From Algoriphagus sp. Y33 (GTDB lineage: Bacteria; Bacteroidota; Bacteroidia; Cytophagales; Cyclobacteriaceae): a stretch of DNA of 64,000 bases. The DNA lies in NCBI RefSeq assembly GCF_014838715.1, contig NZ_CP061947.1, positions 1,984,001-2,048,000 of the forward strand, in the 5' to 3' direction. Shown piece after piece: positions 7,468-14,989 of the stretch (position 1 is the first letter of the stretch; each line of letters begins with the position of its first letter). The notes under the pieces are model-generated. The model was not told the origin of the DNA and searched no databases. It saw only the letters and a list, made by a program, of their open reading frames with translations. The translations under genes and the position numbers were made by a program.

Positions 7468-9336
7468 ATGAATAAACTTTACCTTATCACTTTATTCTTC
7501 ATTACTTGCCAACTCCAAAGCCAAGGACTTCCCGGTTTGGGAGCAGGAACTACCCCTAATAACAAACCCATATTACATGGCAAACACTGGGTGGCAATCA
7601 CAGGAAAGCCTCTTGGTGCGACTGCCGGATCGGCTATTTTTCAGCAAGGCGGTAATGCCGTAGATGCGGCCTGCGCCATGATTGCAGCCACTTCAACTAT
7701 GTGGGATGTGCTTTCCTGGGGCGGAGAAACACAAGCCTTAATTTATAATCCACACACTAAAAAGGTGATTGCCATCAATGCGTTGGGCTATGCCCCCACA
7801 GGTGCCACAGTAGATTTCTACAAATCCCAAGGCATGGATTACCCTCCGCAATATGGCCCCTTGGCTGCGACTACCCCGGGAACTCCGGGCGGAATCATGA
7901 CCATGCTGGCTGAATATGGCACCATGAGTTTGGAACAAATTCTAGCACCTTCCATGGAACTTGCAAAGGGATATCCCATAGAAGCGCAAACGGCAAATGC
8001 TATAGAATCCCAAAAAACGAGAATCAAACAATGGCCCTATTCTAAAAAGATCTTCCTTCCTCATTTGGGAGAAGCTAGAGAAGCACCGTCGGCAGGAGAA
8101 ATTTTCGTACAGGAAGACCTTTATCAGATGCTGGCTAAATTGGTGGAGACGGAAAAGGGAGCTTTAGCGAAAGGCAAAAGCAGAAAAGAAGCCATTTATG
8201 CAGCTTACGATAGATTTTACAAAGGAGACATAGCCAAAGAAATCGTGAGAGGAACCCGTGAACAAGGAGGGCTTTTCACTGAGACAGATTTGGCAAACTG
8301 GAAAGTGAAAATCGAAGAACCTCTTCATGTCAACTACAAAGGAATAGACGTCTACAAACTTCAAGAATGGACCCAAGGGCCTGCATTGCTGCAGGCATTG
8401 AATATTTTGGAGAACTTTGATCTGCAGCCCATGGGCTACAATTCTGTCAATTACATCCACACGGTATATCAAGCAATGAGTTTGGCCTTTGCCGACCGTG
8501 ATTTTTACTATGGAGATCCTGCTTATGTAAAGTCTCCCATGAAGGGGCTCCTTTCTAAAGCGTATGCCAAGGAGCGTGCAAAGCTAATCGGAGAACTAAA
8601 TGACCCTAAGATCAGTGCAGGAGATCCCTATCCTTTCCGGAATGAGACCAGCCCTTACAGAGAATTGCTGAAGAAGAATCAAGCGGCTATGGCATCACTT
8701 TCACCGGATCAGATTAATAGCACCTTAGATGAGCAGTTTATTGCCGACTTTCATAGCGGCACCACTTCTATAGAAACTGCCGATGCCGAAGGCTGGGTAG
8801 TTTCCGTGACACCCAGTGGCGGATGGATTCCAGCCGTGGTAGCCGGGAATACAGGAATTGGGCTGTCCCAGCGTATGCAGAGTTTTGTGCTGGATGAAAC
8901 GATAAGCCCTTTTAATCTGCCCGAACCCGGAAAAAGACCCAGAGTGACACTTACGCCCAGCTTGGCAATGAAGGACGGTAACCCTTTTCTTTCATTTGCA
9001 GTCCAGGGAGGGGATTCCCAAGATCAAAATCTCTTGCAACTATTTTTGAATATCGTAGAGTTCGGGATGGATGTGCAGGAAGCAACTGAAGCACCAAATT
9101 TCAATTCTTATCAGATGCAGAGCTCTTTTGGAGATCATGAAGTCCGCCCGGGGGCTATCGTACTCAGAGAAGATACACCAGAATGGATCAGAAAAGAACT
9201 CTTAAAAAGAGGCTATAAATTAGAATTTTGGAATAAGACTTCAGGTCCCATTAATGCGATTTGGTTTGACCGGAAACATGGCAGTTTCTGGGGAGGATCC
9301 AGCGATTATGGAGATGATTACGGAATTGCATGGTAA
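7468..9336 (+). CDS. ggt: Gamma-glutamyltransferase family protein (Ntn hydrolase)
   Basis: 622 residues from the ATG at 7468, which is followed by a clear signal peptide (MNKLYLITLFFITCQLQS). An in-frame TTG at 7447 lies inside the repeat and is rejected. Hallmarks: FQQGGNAVDAACAM, the PGTPGG segment, and the autoproteolysis/nucleophile Thr in HSGTTSIETADAEGW (Thr432 or 433), which would become the N-terminus of the small subunit; then TPSGGW and GIGLSQRMQSF. Members cleave gamma-glutamyl bonds in the periplasm or hydrolyse acyl groups; the exact substrate is unclear because this branch differs from classical glutathione enzymes. It is followed 56 bases later by an M20 amidohydrolase, suggesting joint use of an amide or peptide substrate. 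Confidence 0.9.
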   Translation: MNKLYLITLFFITCQLQSQGLPGLGAGTTPNNKPILHGKHWVAITGKPLGATAGSAIFQQGGNAVDAACAMIAATSTMWDVLSWGGETQALIYNPHTKKVIAINALGYAPTGATVDFYKSQGMDYPPQYGPLAATTPGTPGGIMTMLAEYGTMSLEQILAPSMELAKGYPIEAQTANAIESQKTRIKQWPYSKKIFLPHLGEAREAPSAGEIFVQEDLYQMLAKLVETEKGALAKGKSRKEAIYAAYDRFYKGDIAKEIVRGTREQGGLFTETDLANWKVKIEEPLHVNYKGIDVYKLQEWTQGPALLQALNILENFDLQPMGYNSVNYIHTVYQAMSLAFADRDFYYGDPAYVKSPMKGLLSKAYAKERAKLIGELNDPKISAGDPYPFRNETSPYRELLKKNQAAMASLSPDQINSTLDEQFIADFHSGTTSIETADAEGWVVSVTPSGGWIPAVVAGNTGIGLSQRMQSFVLDETISPFNLPEPGKRPRVTLTPSLAMKDGNPFLSFAVQGGDSQDQNLLQLFLNIVEFGMDVQEATEAPNFNSYQMQSSFGDHEVRPGAIVLREDTPEWIRKELLKRGYKLEFWNKTSGPINAIWFDRKHGSFWGGSSDYGDDYGIAW

Positions 9337-9392
9337 GATATATGCACCCCCAGAATAGCCTAATCTAAATATCAACCCATAAACTTACAAAA

Positions 9393-10847
9393 GTGAAAAA
9401 AAACTATTTTAATCTTTTACTCATCCCTGTCCTCTTAGTTACGGGGAATGTTATAGCGCAGAAAAAATCCAAAGCTGACCCGTTAAAAGCTGAGGTGGTT
9501 AACTCTGTGGATTCACGTTTTGAAGCCTTGACAGACCTGAGTGATAAAATATGGTCCTTTGAGGAGATTGCTTTCCAAGAAACGCAATCCGCTGCAGCAT
9601 TGTCCGATTATGCTGAAAGTCTGGGCTTCAAAGTCACCCGGGGGGTGGCGGAAATTCCCACTGCTTTCGTAGCAGAATACGGAAGTGGTTCTCCCATTAT
9701 AGGGATCTTGGGTGAGTTTGATGCGTTGCCTGGCTTATCGCAAAACACCGTGCCGACCAAAAGCCCCCTGCATGAAGGTGCTCCTGGGCACGGATGCGGA
9801 CATAATCTATTCGGAGTTGCATCTCTCGGAGCTGCCGCAGCCATCAAGGATCTGATGGATGAAGGCAAAATCAAAGGAACCGTACGCTTCTATGGTACAC
9901 CGGCAGAGGAGAAATTCTTTGGCAAACTATGGATGATCCGTGCAGGGCTTTTTGACGATGTAGATGTAGTGATGGACTGGCATCCTGCTGCAGAAACAAA
10001 AGCTGCCGTTCAGAAAGGATTGGCTCTGGTGGATTTTCAGGTGGAATTCTCCGGTCAGGCAGCGCATGCATCGGCAGATCCTTGGAATGGAAGAAGTGCT
10101 AGCGATGCATTAGAGCTTTATACTACTGGGATAAATTACTATCGGGAACACATCAAGCCTACCGTGAGAATCCATTACCATATTCAGGATGCAGGTCAAG
10201 TAGTCAACGTAGTACCTGATTATAGCAGAATATGGGTGAGAGTTCGTGATTCCAGCAGAGATGGATTAGAACCTGTATGGAAACAGGTAGAGAAAATGGC
10301 CGAAGGAGCTGCTATTATGGCCAATGTGGATTACAAAGTGAGTCTTATTTCAGGGATCCATGAAGTATTGGTCAACCGTACCGGATCAGCTGCTTTGCAA
10401 AAGAATCTGGAAGCACTTGGTCCGATCACATACACCGAAGAGGAGCAGGTTTTTGCAAAGAAAATCCAGGAAAGCACCGGCAAGCCTCAAATAGGTTTGG
10501 TGTCTGAAATCAAGCCTATGGAAGAAACTGCAGAACATTCCATGGGTGGATCGACCGATGTAGGAGATGTGAGTTATGTAGTCCCTACAATACGTCTAAG
10601 TGCCACTACTGCGCCAAATGGCACGCCTTGGCACTCCTGGGCCGTGGTAGCTTCCGGCGGGATGTCTATCGGGCATAAAGGAATGGCCTATGCAGCAAAA
10701 GCCTTGTCGATGACTATGGTGGATTTATTCCAAAGTGCAGAACTCAGAACTGCCGTAAAAGAAGAATTTAAGGAGAAAAAAGGAGATTATGTCTACAAAG
10801 GAATTGTACCCGATGGCCCTCCTCCTATTAACTCCAATTTGCAATAA
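9393..10847 (+). CDS. Exported M20-family amidohydrolase (AbgB-like)
   Basis: 484 residues starting with GTG at 9393. The signal peptide (KKNYFNLLLIPVLLVTGNVIA) confirms this start. Metal-site motifs of the M20D/AbgB group are present: GEFDALPG, PGHGCGHN, the catalytic/ligand PAEE, DWHPA and a C-terminal His in SGGMSIGHKGM. The dimerisation insertion begins with GQAAHASADPWNGRSA. Relatives hydrolyse N-acyl amino acids or p-aminobenzoyl-glutamate. Here the enzyme is exported, unlike cytosolic AbgB. It probably acts with the gamma-glutamyltransferase just upstream. Confidence 0.9.
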   Translation: MKKNYFNLLLIPVLLVTGNVIAQKKSKADPLKAEVVNSVDSRFEALTDLSDKIWSFEEIAFQETQSAAALSDYAESLGFKVTRGVAEIPTAFVAEYGSGSPIIGILGEFDALPGLSQNTVPTKSPLHEGAPGHGCGHNLFGVASLGAAAAIKDLMDEGKIKGTVRFYGTPAEEKFFGKLWMIRAGLFDDVDVVMDWHPAAETKAAVQKGLALVDFQVEFSGQAAHASADPWNGRSASDALELYTTGINYYREHIKPTVRIHYHIQDAGQVVNVVPDYSRIWVRVRDSSRDGLEPVWKQVEKMAEGAAIMANVDYKVSLISGIHEVLVNRTGSAALQKNLEALGPITYTEEEQVFAKKIQESTGKPQIGLVSEIKPMEETAEHSMGGSTDVGDVSYVVPTIRLSATTAPNGTPWHSWAVVASGGMSIGHKGMAYAAKALSMTMVDLFQSAELRTAVKEEFKEKKGDYVYKGIVPDGPPPINSNLQ

Positions 10848-10889
10848 TACAACCGTTCAGTAAATTTAATGTATGTACCATTCCTATTC

Positions 10890-10928
10890 CATTTCAGACA
10901 GGAAGAAGTCAAAGCCTGATCTGAAATG
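10890..10928 (+). terminator. Intrinsic-terminator-like hairpin after the amidohydrolase
   Basis: CATTTCAGACAGG (10890-10902) pairs with CCTGATCTGAAATG (10915-10928) with one bulge, and the pairing may extend outward. It follows the M20 gene by about 40 bases and precedes the next gene by 35 bases. Confidence 0.5.
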
Positions 10929-10962
10929 GGTGGAATGAAATTTCCTTTTCTAAGAGCAGAAC

Positions 10963-11457
10963 ATGATCAGTCCAACTATCATCACACTTCCTGAGACAAA
11001 ACTCGTTGGGATAAAGAAAAGAATGAGCCTTCTGAACAATCAGACAGGACAGTTATGGAAGTCGCTTATGCCTAGAAAAAAGGAAATCCGGCATAACATC
11101 TCGGGTGAATTTTATTCCGTCGAAGTGCATGACTCCCTCTCCTACTTCGATTCTTTTGATCCTGCCCGGGAATTTGAGAAATGGGCGGCTGTAAAAGTGG
11201 AAGATGTTGTGTTTGTTCCGGTTGGTATGGAAAAGCTGGTTATTCCAACAGGACTTTATGCTGTGTTTCCATTTAGGGGATCCGAGAGTGAAGTTCCTAA
11301 AATGTATCAATACATAATGTCAGACTGGTTACCCAATTCAGTGTACGAACTTGACCATAGGCCTCATTTTGCATTGATGGGAGAAAAGTATAAAAACAAT
11401 GACCCGGATTCTGAGGAGGAATTCTGGGTTCCGGTTAAATTAAAGCACAATGAATAA
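10963..11457 (+). CDS. GyrI-like / AraC effector-binding-domain protein
   Basis: 164 residues, a stand-alone GyrI-like small-molecule-binding domain (SOUL/effector-binding fold). Features are the opening strand TIITLPETKLVGIKKRMSL, the central GLYAVFPFRGSESEVPKMYQYIMSDWLPNS, and the final acidic-aromatic strand EEFWVPVKL typical of the family. No DNA-binding domain is present. Such proteins bind hydrophobic or cationic compounds, and some hydrolyse cyclopropanoid toxins; the ligand here is unknown. Cytoplasmic. Confidence 0.85.
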   Translation: MISPTIITLPETKLVGIKKRMSLLNNQTGQLWKSLMPRKKEIRHNISGEFYSVEVHDSLSYFDSFDPAREFEKWAAVKVEDVVFVPVGMEKLVIPTGLYAVFPFRGSESEVPKMYQYIMSDWLPNSVYELDHRPHFALMGEKYKNNDPDSEEEFWVPVKLKHNE

Positions 11458-11478
11458 GGCTATTACAGCTAATTTTAG

Positions 11479-11831
11479 CTAGTTAGATTCCTGAAATCCC
11501 AATGCTATCATCTTGCTTTTTTGATTTCTGAGAACTGTCACATTAATCCGATTTCCGGTTGTGCAAGAGCATGCATAGCAAACTAAATGAGATTGATCAC
11601 TTGCTATTGAAATTACTTTTGCCCCCTTTACTCCTTCTTCATTCAAATAACCCTCAACTGCTTGTAGGATTTCTCCATCTGACCTCCATCTGACTCATGG
11701 GCACTATTATACCATGGATCAGTACAGTGAGTTTGTTCCCAGTAGAATTCCACGGGATTTAACGTGTTCTCTTCTTGGCAGCCTTGAAGAAAAAGGAAAA
11801 GTAGAAGCGGAAGGGTTAGAAAATGTTTCAT
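11479..11831 (-). pseudogene. Small lipoprotein gene frameshifted by an 11-bp tandem duplication
   Basis: From the ATG at 11829-11831 the frame encodes a lipoprotein signal (MKHFLTLPLLLFLFLQGC) and a mature start with QTHCTDPWYNSAHESDG, then runs out of frame and stops at 11643. The bases CTCCATCTGAC occur twice in tandem (11673-11683 and 11684-11694). Removing one copy joins the frame to GEILQAVEGYLNEEGVKG, then a Cys-rich stretch HLVCYACSCTTGNRI and an end at ...IALGFQESN with a stop at 11479-11481, giving a 113-residue protein. The C-x-D-P-W and CxACxCTTG pattern resembles small Bacteroidota lipoproteins of unknown function. The start codon is set by a repeat copy (11832-11925). Confidence 0.85.
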
Positions 11832-11925
11832 GTGTTTATAATTTGATCCTTAGCGGTCACATGGAATCTCGCATGGGAAATAATCATTCCAGGGTGTGTC
11901 TCATTCGACAGGCTCGATTTCATGC
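11832..11925 (-). repeat. Start-codon-associated palindromic repeat, single copy (locus D)
   Basis: On the minus strand this reads GCATGAAATCGAGCCTGTCG..., GCGAGATTCCATGTGACC, then A-rich spacer CAAATTATAAACAC and the ATG of the lipoprotein gene. The distance from the repeat ATG (11921-11923) to the gene ATG is 92 bp. The short frame in the repeat (MKSSLSNETHPGMI..., 31 residues) ends in a TGA at 11828-11830 that overlaps the gene start as ATGA, a geometry typical of translational coupling. Confidence 0.8.
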
Positions 11926-11983
11926 TCAGTCTTTTTTCCAAAAGACGACAAAATTAGGATGAGTGCTACTATTCTCCTGATTT

Positions 11984-13654
11984 TTAACCGAATAACTTCT
12001 CCAAAATCTTATAGGTAATCAAATAAGTAGGTCTTACCCCTTCCATTCCCAAAGCCCCTGATGCCAGTGTACTTCCTGTTTCCAGTGGATTGTCCGACGC
12101 ATAATAAGCATAGAGAACCTTCACGTTGGAACGTATGGATTTACGGATTTTTGATGCGGATTGAATTGCTTTCTGGTAATGTGCTCCTTCCATTTCCAGA
12201 CCTACTGCTTTCCAGGATGACTCCATAAAGTAGGTGAGAATGTCTTTATTCTGAAGTGAAGTGCCCAATACTGAAATCATAGTTCCTGAGTACACCCCAA
12301 GTCCAAATCCTTCAAAGTCAGACTTTTTCAATTCATTTTTAAATGGATAATTATCCGCTGTACCTTCAAATACATGGGCATCCGGAATCATAAGATCGCC
12401 TTTTCCCCCATAGAGTATCCCTGCTTTTCCCATGATTGAAGTGGATACCACATTCAAGGGAATTGTCTTTTCATCCTTATTGTAAGGCTTAAGCAGCTCA
12501 TCAAAACACTCATATGCCTGTTCTCCGAAAGCATAATCCATCACCACAAACACGGGTCTCTTCTCCTTTTCCTTTGGTAGTTTCACGCCGGGGATCAACT
12601 CATCCTTCTCCAAAAGAGCCGTATCAATGAGCTGGGCACCGATGTTTGTACCTGACTCATCCGGAAGGTTGGTGAAGCCGTGATTTGCGGCATACTTATC
12701 TATAGCTGCACCTTTGTTGTTTTTTGCTTTTACCGAGATGTCCATCACCACATTTTCAAGTGCTTCGTAGTCTTTCAGACCGAGCAGTTGCGTTCCATAG
12801 ATGGTGTTGGCTACAGAGTGAAGATTGGCGGATATGATATGTATGGGACGCTTCAGCAAATCATGCTTATCAAGCGCAATCTTTATTCTTCCCGCCCACA
12901 TCTCTCCATAGACGTGATGTCCTATTCTCTCCCTTAGAGTAGTAGAAAACGATATTTCACGATCCAAGTGTTTGGTAGCTTCTTCCTGCGCCAGTTTCCC
13001 CATGTGATAAACAATGGAAAATAGGCTATTGGAATTACTGCTTTTCTCAAATTTATCCACCGCATGTACCGTCTCCTCGTAAGTTCTGCCAATAAGATGA
13101 CTCAAATAAGCACTTGCGGCTTCCTTTTCAAACTCTTCACCTGCTGCTTCCTTCTGCACAAACTCCTCCAGCATAAGCCAGTTGGTAGAAATCTTGCCTT
13201 TAGCATCAGTGCTGTTGTTATAGATTTTATTTGACTCTATGTATAAAAATGTCAGGTGAGTCAGAATATCATAGATATCAGAACGGCCACGGGTCATTTC
13301 CACATACATGATGTGCTCGTCCAATCTGTAGCAATTTCGCTTACGCTTGGCAGGCACAATAGCCTCCAACTTAGATGTTTCGTATCCCTCACGGCTAATC
13401 AGTCTTACAAAGCGGCATTCTTCTATTCCCCTTGGCAGTCGCTCCATCACATAGAGCAAACCATCCAATTCCATCTTTTCATGATCCGTAACCAATCCAT
13501 AAATCTCAGGACTCAATACACGGAGGGCATCTACCAAACTTTCACCCGACACCCCCATAGGCTTGTAGCTGCCACGGGTAAAAAGGTGCCTCATCGTGAT
13601 GTACAATCGTTCAATCGCGGCTCTGGATTCGTGTGCTCGGGTTCTTTTCATCAT
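11984..13654 (-). CDS. DUF6909 family protein (nucleosidase-like C-terminus)
   Basis: 556 residues, no signal peptide, so cytoplasmic. The N-terminal half is helical and charged (RAAIERLYITMRHLFTRGSYKP; RSDIYDILTHLTFLYIES). The C-terminal third has GKAGILYGGKGDLMIPDAHVFEG and AVGLEMEGAHYQKAIQSA followed by VLYAYYASDNPLETG. The 'xLEMEGA...SDxP' arrangement recalls the active-site loop of MTA/SAH nucleosidases and purine phosphorylases. I recognise it as the Bacteroidota-wide DUF6909 family; a nucleoside or nucleotide-linked role is inference from that resemblance only. It appears monocistronic. Confidence 0.7.
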   Translation of the reverse strand: MMKRTRAHESRAAIERLYITMRHLFTRGSYKPMGVSGESLVDALRVLSPEIYGLVTDHEKMELDGLLYVMERLPRGIEECRFVRLISREGYETSKLEAIVPAKRKRNCYRLDEHIMYVEMTRGRSDIYDILTHLTFLYIESNKIYNNSTDAKGKISTNWLMLEEFVQKEAAGEEFEKEAASAYLSHLIGRTYEETVHAVDKFEKSSNSNSLFSIVYHMGKLAQEEATKHLDREISFSTTLRERIGHHVYGEMWAGRIKIALDKHDLLKRPIHIISANLHSVANTIYGTQLLGLKDYEALENVVMDISVKAKNNKGAAIDKYAANHGFTNLPDESGTNIGAQLIDTALLEKDELIPGVKLPKEKEKRPVFVVMDYAFGEQAYECFDELLKPYNKDEKTIPLNVVSTSIMGKAGILYGGKGDLMIPDAHVFEGTADNYPFKNELKKSDFEGFGLGVYSGTMISVLGTSLQNKDILTYFMESSWKAVGLEMEGAHYQKAIQSASKIRKSIRSNVKVLYAYYASDNPLETGSTLASGALGMEGVRPTYLITYKILEKLFG

Positions 13655-13842
13655 AAGTGCAAATGGGTTCTGCTAGACAAAACTAGTAAATACTATTTTA
13701 AGCGCTCAGCAAAGAATTTTTTCAACTTATCTATTTTAGGTTTGATTACCAACTGGCAATAAGGCTGACAGGGAAATCACTTTTAATTTTCTAGATAGAA
13801 ATAATGCCACCCTTCGGGGGTATTACACAAAATAAAGACATT

Positions 13843-13920
13843 TTAAGCTATAATCTTATTATCCCAGTAGCGGGCATGCTCTTCGGGATTAAAATCTGAA
13901 GCATTGAAACATTTATAGAA
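13843..13920 (-). pseudogene. Short coding remnant (25 codons)
   Basis: The minus strand reads FYKCFNASDFNPEEHARYWDNKIIA then a stop at 13843-13845, with a stop also just upstream. The composition looks coding, like the end of a larger protein, but I cannot identify it. It sits next to the msrA remnant in a 457-base gap without an intact gene (13655-14111). The gap also has a weak GC hairpin (CACCC-TTCG-GGGG) near 13807-13821. Confidence 0.35.
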
Positions 13921-13937
13921 AATGTTGGATTACCGCT

Positions 13938-14108
13938 TCATGTTAACCCCAAAGGAGGTGAAATGTATTTTAAAAAGCGATTTCTCCTGTAAAGCTGAGC
14001 TCCGTTCTGATTATAATAATCTCTGTGATATTCTTCGAGGCGGTAAAACTTAATGAGAGCCGAAACCTCAGTTACAATTCGATCGTCAAAAACCTTAGGT
14101 AAATGAAT
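13938..14108 (-). pseudogene. msrA: C-terminal fragment of peptide-methionine sulfoxide reductase A
   Basis: The minus strand is open for 56 codons and encodes FDDRIVTEVSALIKFYRLEEYH followed by RDYYNQNG. The 'IVTEV...FYxxEEYHxDYY' block is the conserved C-terminal signature of MsrA. The N-terminal catalytic part (GCFWG) is absent: the upstream neighbour begins only three bases away. After YYNQNG the sequence departs from the family and stops at 13938-13940. It is a decayed remnant left by a deletion or rearrangement. Confidence 0.6.
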
Positions 14109-14111
14109 CTA

Positions 14112-14357
14112 TTAAAGTTTGTTTGGCGGTAATATCTGCAAAGAACTAGTCTTGTAAGTATCTCTCACTTCAAGACTACCTATCCCATCGATACTTATTA
14201 GTCCCTCACGATACAAAATCATAGCTTCCCTGTTCACTTCTTCAAGAAATTCCTCCCAGTCCTCAGGAAACATCTGCTCTACTACCTCAGATGTGAGAAA
14301 ACCCTCCCCTTTTTTACGTCTGAGCATGTCTAAAATGGCTGTTCGGAGTACTTCCAT
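14112..14357 (-). CDS. DUF3253-like small winged-helix protein
   Basis: 81 residues. The arrangement TAILDMLRRKKGEGFLTSEVVE, then DWEEFLEEVNREAMILYREGLISI matches the DUF3253 pattern (helix, WR/WxxF, VRxxA, L..GxI), a small winged-helix fold of unknown role. It could bind DNA or protein. It is 9 bases downstream of the methyltransferase gene on the same strand and probably co-transcribed. Confidence 0.6.
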   Translation of the reverse strand: MEVLRTAILDMLRRKKGEGFLTSEVVEQMFPEDWEEFLEEVNREAMILYREGLISIDGIGSLEVRDTYKTSSLQILPPNKL

Positions 14358-14366
14358 AGCTGAGAT

Positions 14367-14909
14367 TTACTTGCAGACCATCACAAATGCGGGAGGCAAA
14401 TTTTTAAGGGTAAAGCTCGTGTTCACATCCCCAAAATATTTTTTGAATAGATTCTTCAACATATAGGAATAACAAACCTGAATAAAACTTCCGCTGTGTG
14501 TAAGCGCTGTTTTACTCTGTGCCAAAATCTGCTTCCTAACATCAGGGGCAATAAAACTGAAAGGTAAGCTAGAAAGTACATAATCCGCCTTTCGGCCTTG
14601 GATATACTTGCCTATATTTTCAGCTGAATCGTTTATAATTCGGACGTTTGGTTGGGGAAACAACTTTTCCATGGTACTACAGAAAGATTTGCTGATTTCG
14701 AAAACTAAAAGCTCTGTTTCAGGATCCAATTTATCCACTATCCCTTTGGTTATACTTCCGTCCCCACCTCCCAATTCAATAATCAGTTTGGCTCCCTTAA
14801 AATCTACATGTGTAAGCATTTTTTTAACCAATGTTTTTGAACTGAAAGTCAATGCTCCAGTGGTTCCCAGGTTGGAATAAAGCTCCAACAACAAATCCGA
14901 TTTACCCAT
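14367..14909 (-). CDS. SAM-dependent methyltransferase, phospholipid N-methyltransferase-like
   Basis: 180 residues, Rossmann-type class I methyltransferase. Motif I is LIIELGGGDGSITKGI (about residue 44), the acidic loop after strand 2 is VFEISKSFCSTM, and motif IV is ADYVLSSLPFSFI. The 'SxLPF' motif and the compact size match PmtA-like phosphatidylethanolamine N-methyltransferases and the related rRNA dimethylase fold. The likely reaction is lipid methylation at the membrane, but specificity is inferred. Confidence 0.7.
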   Translation of the reverse strand: MGKSDLLLELYSNLGTTGALTFSSKTLVKKMLTHVDFKGAKLIIELGGGDGSITKGIVDKLDPETELLVFEISKSFCSTMEKLFPQPNVRIINDSAENIGKYIQGRKADYVLSSLPFSFIAPDVRKQILAQSKTALTHSGSFIQVCYSYMLKNLFKKYFGDVNTSFTLKNLPPAFVMVCK

Positions 14910-14989
14910 ATAATAATTAATTCTCTTCTTGAAGATACCTGATTTTGCCCTATCTTTTCAGTCCATTGACAAAAAGTTAACGTACAAAT

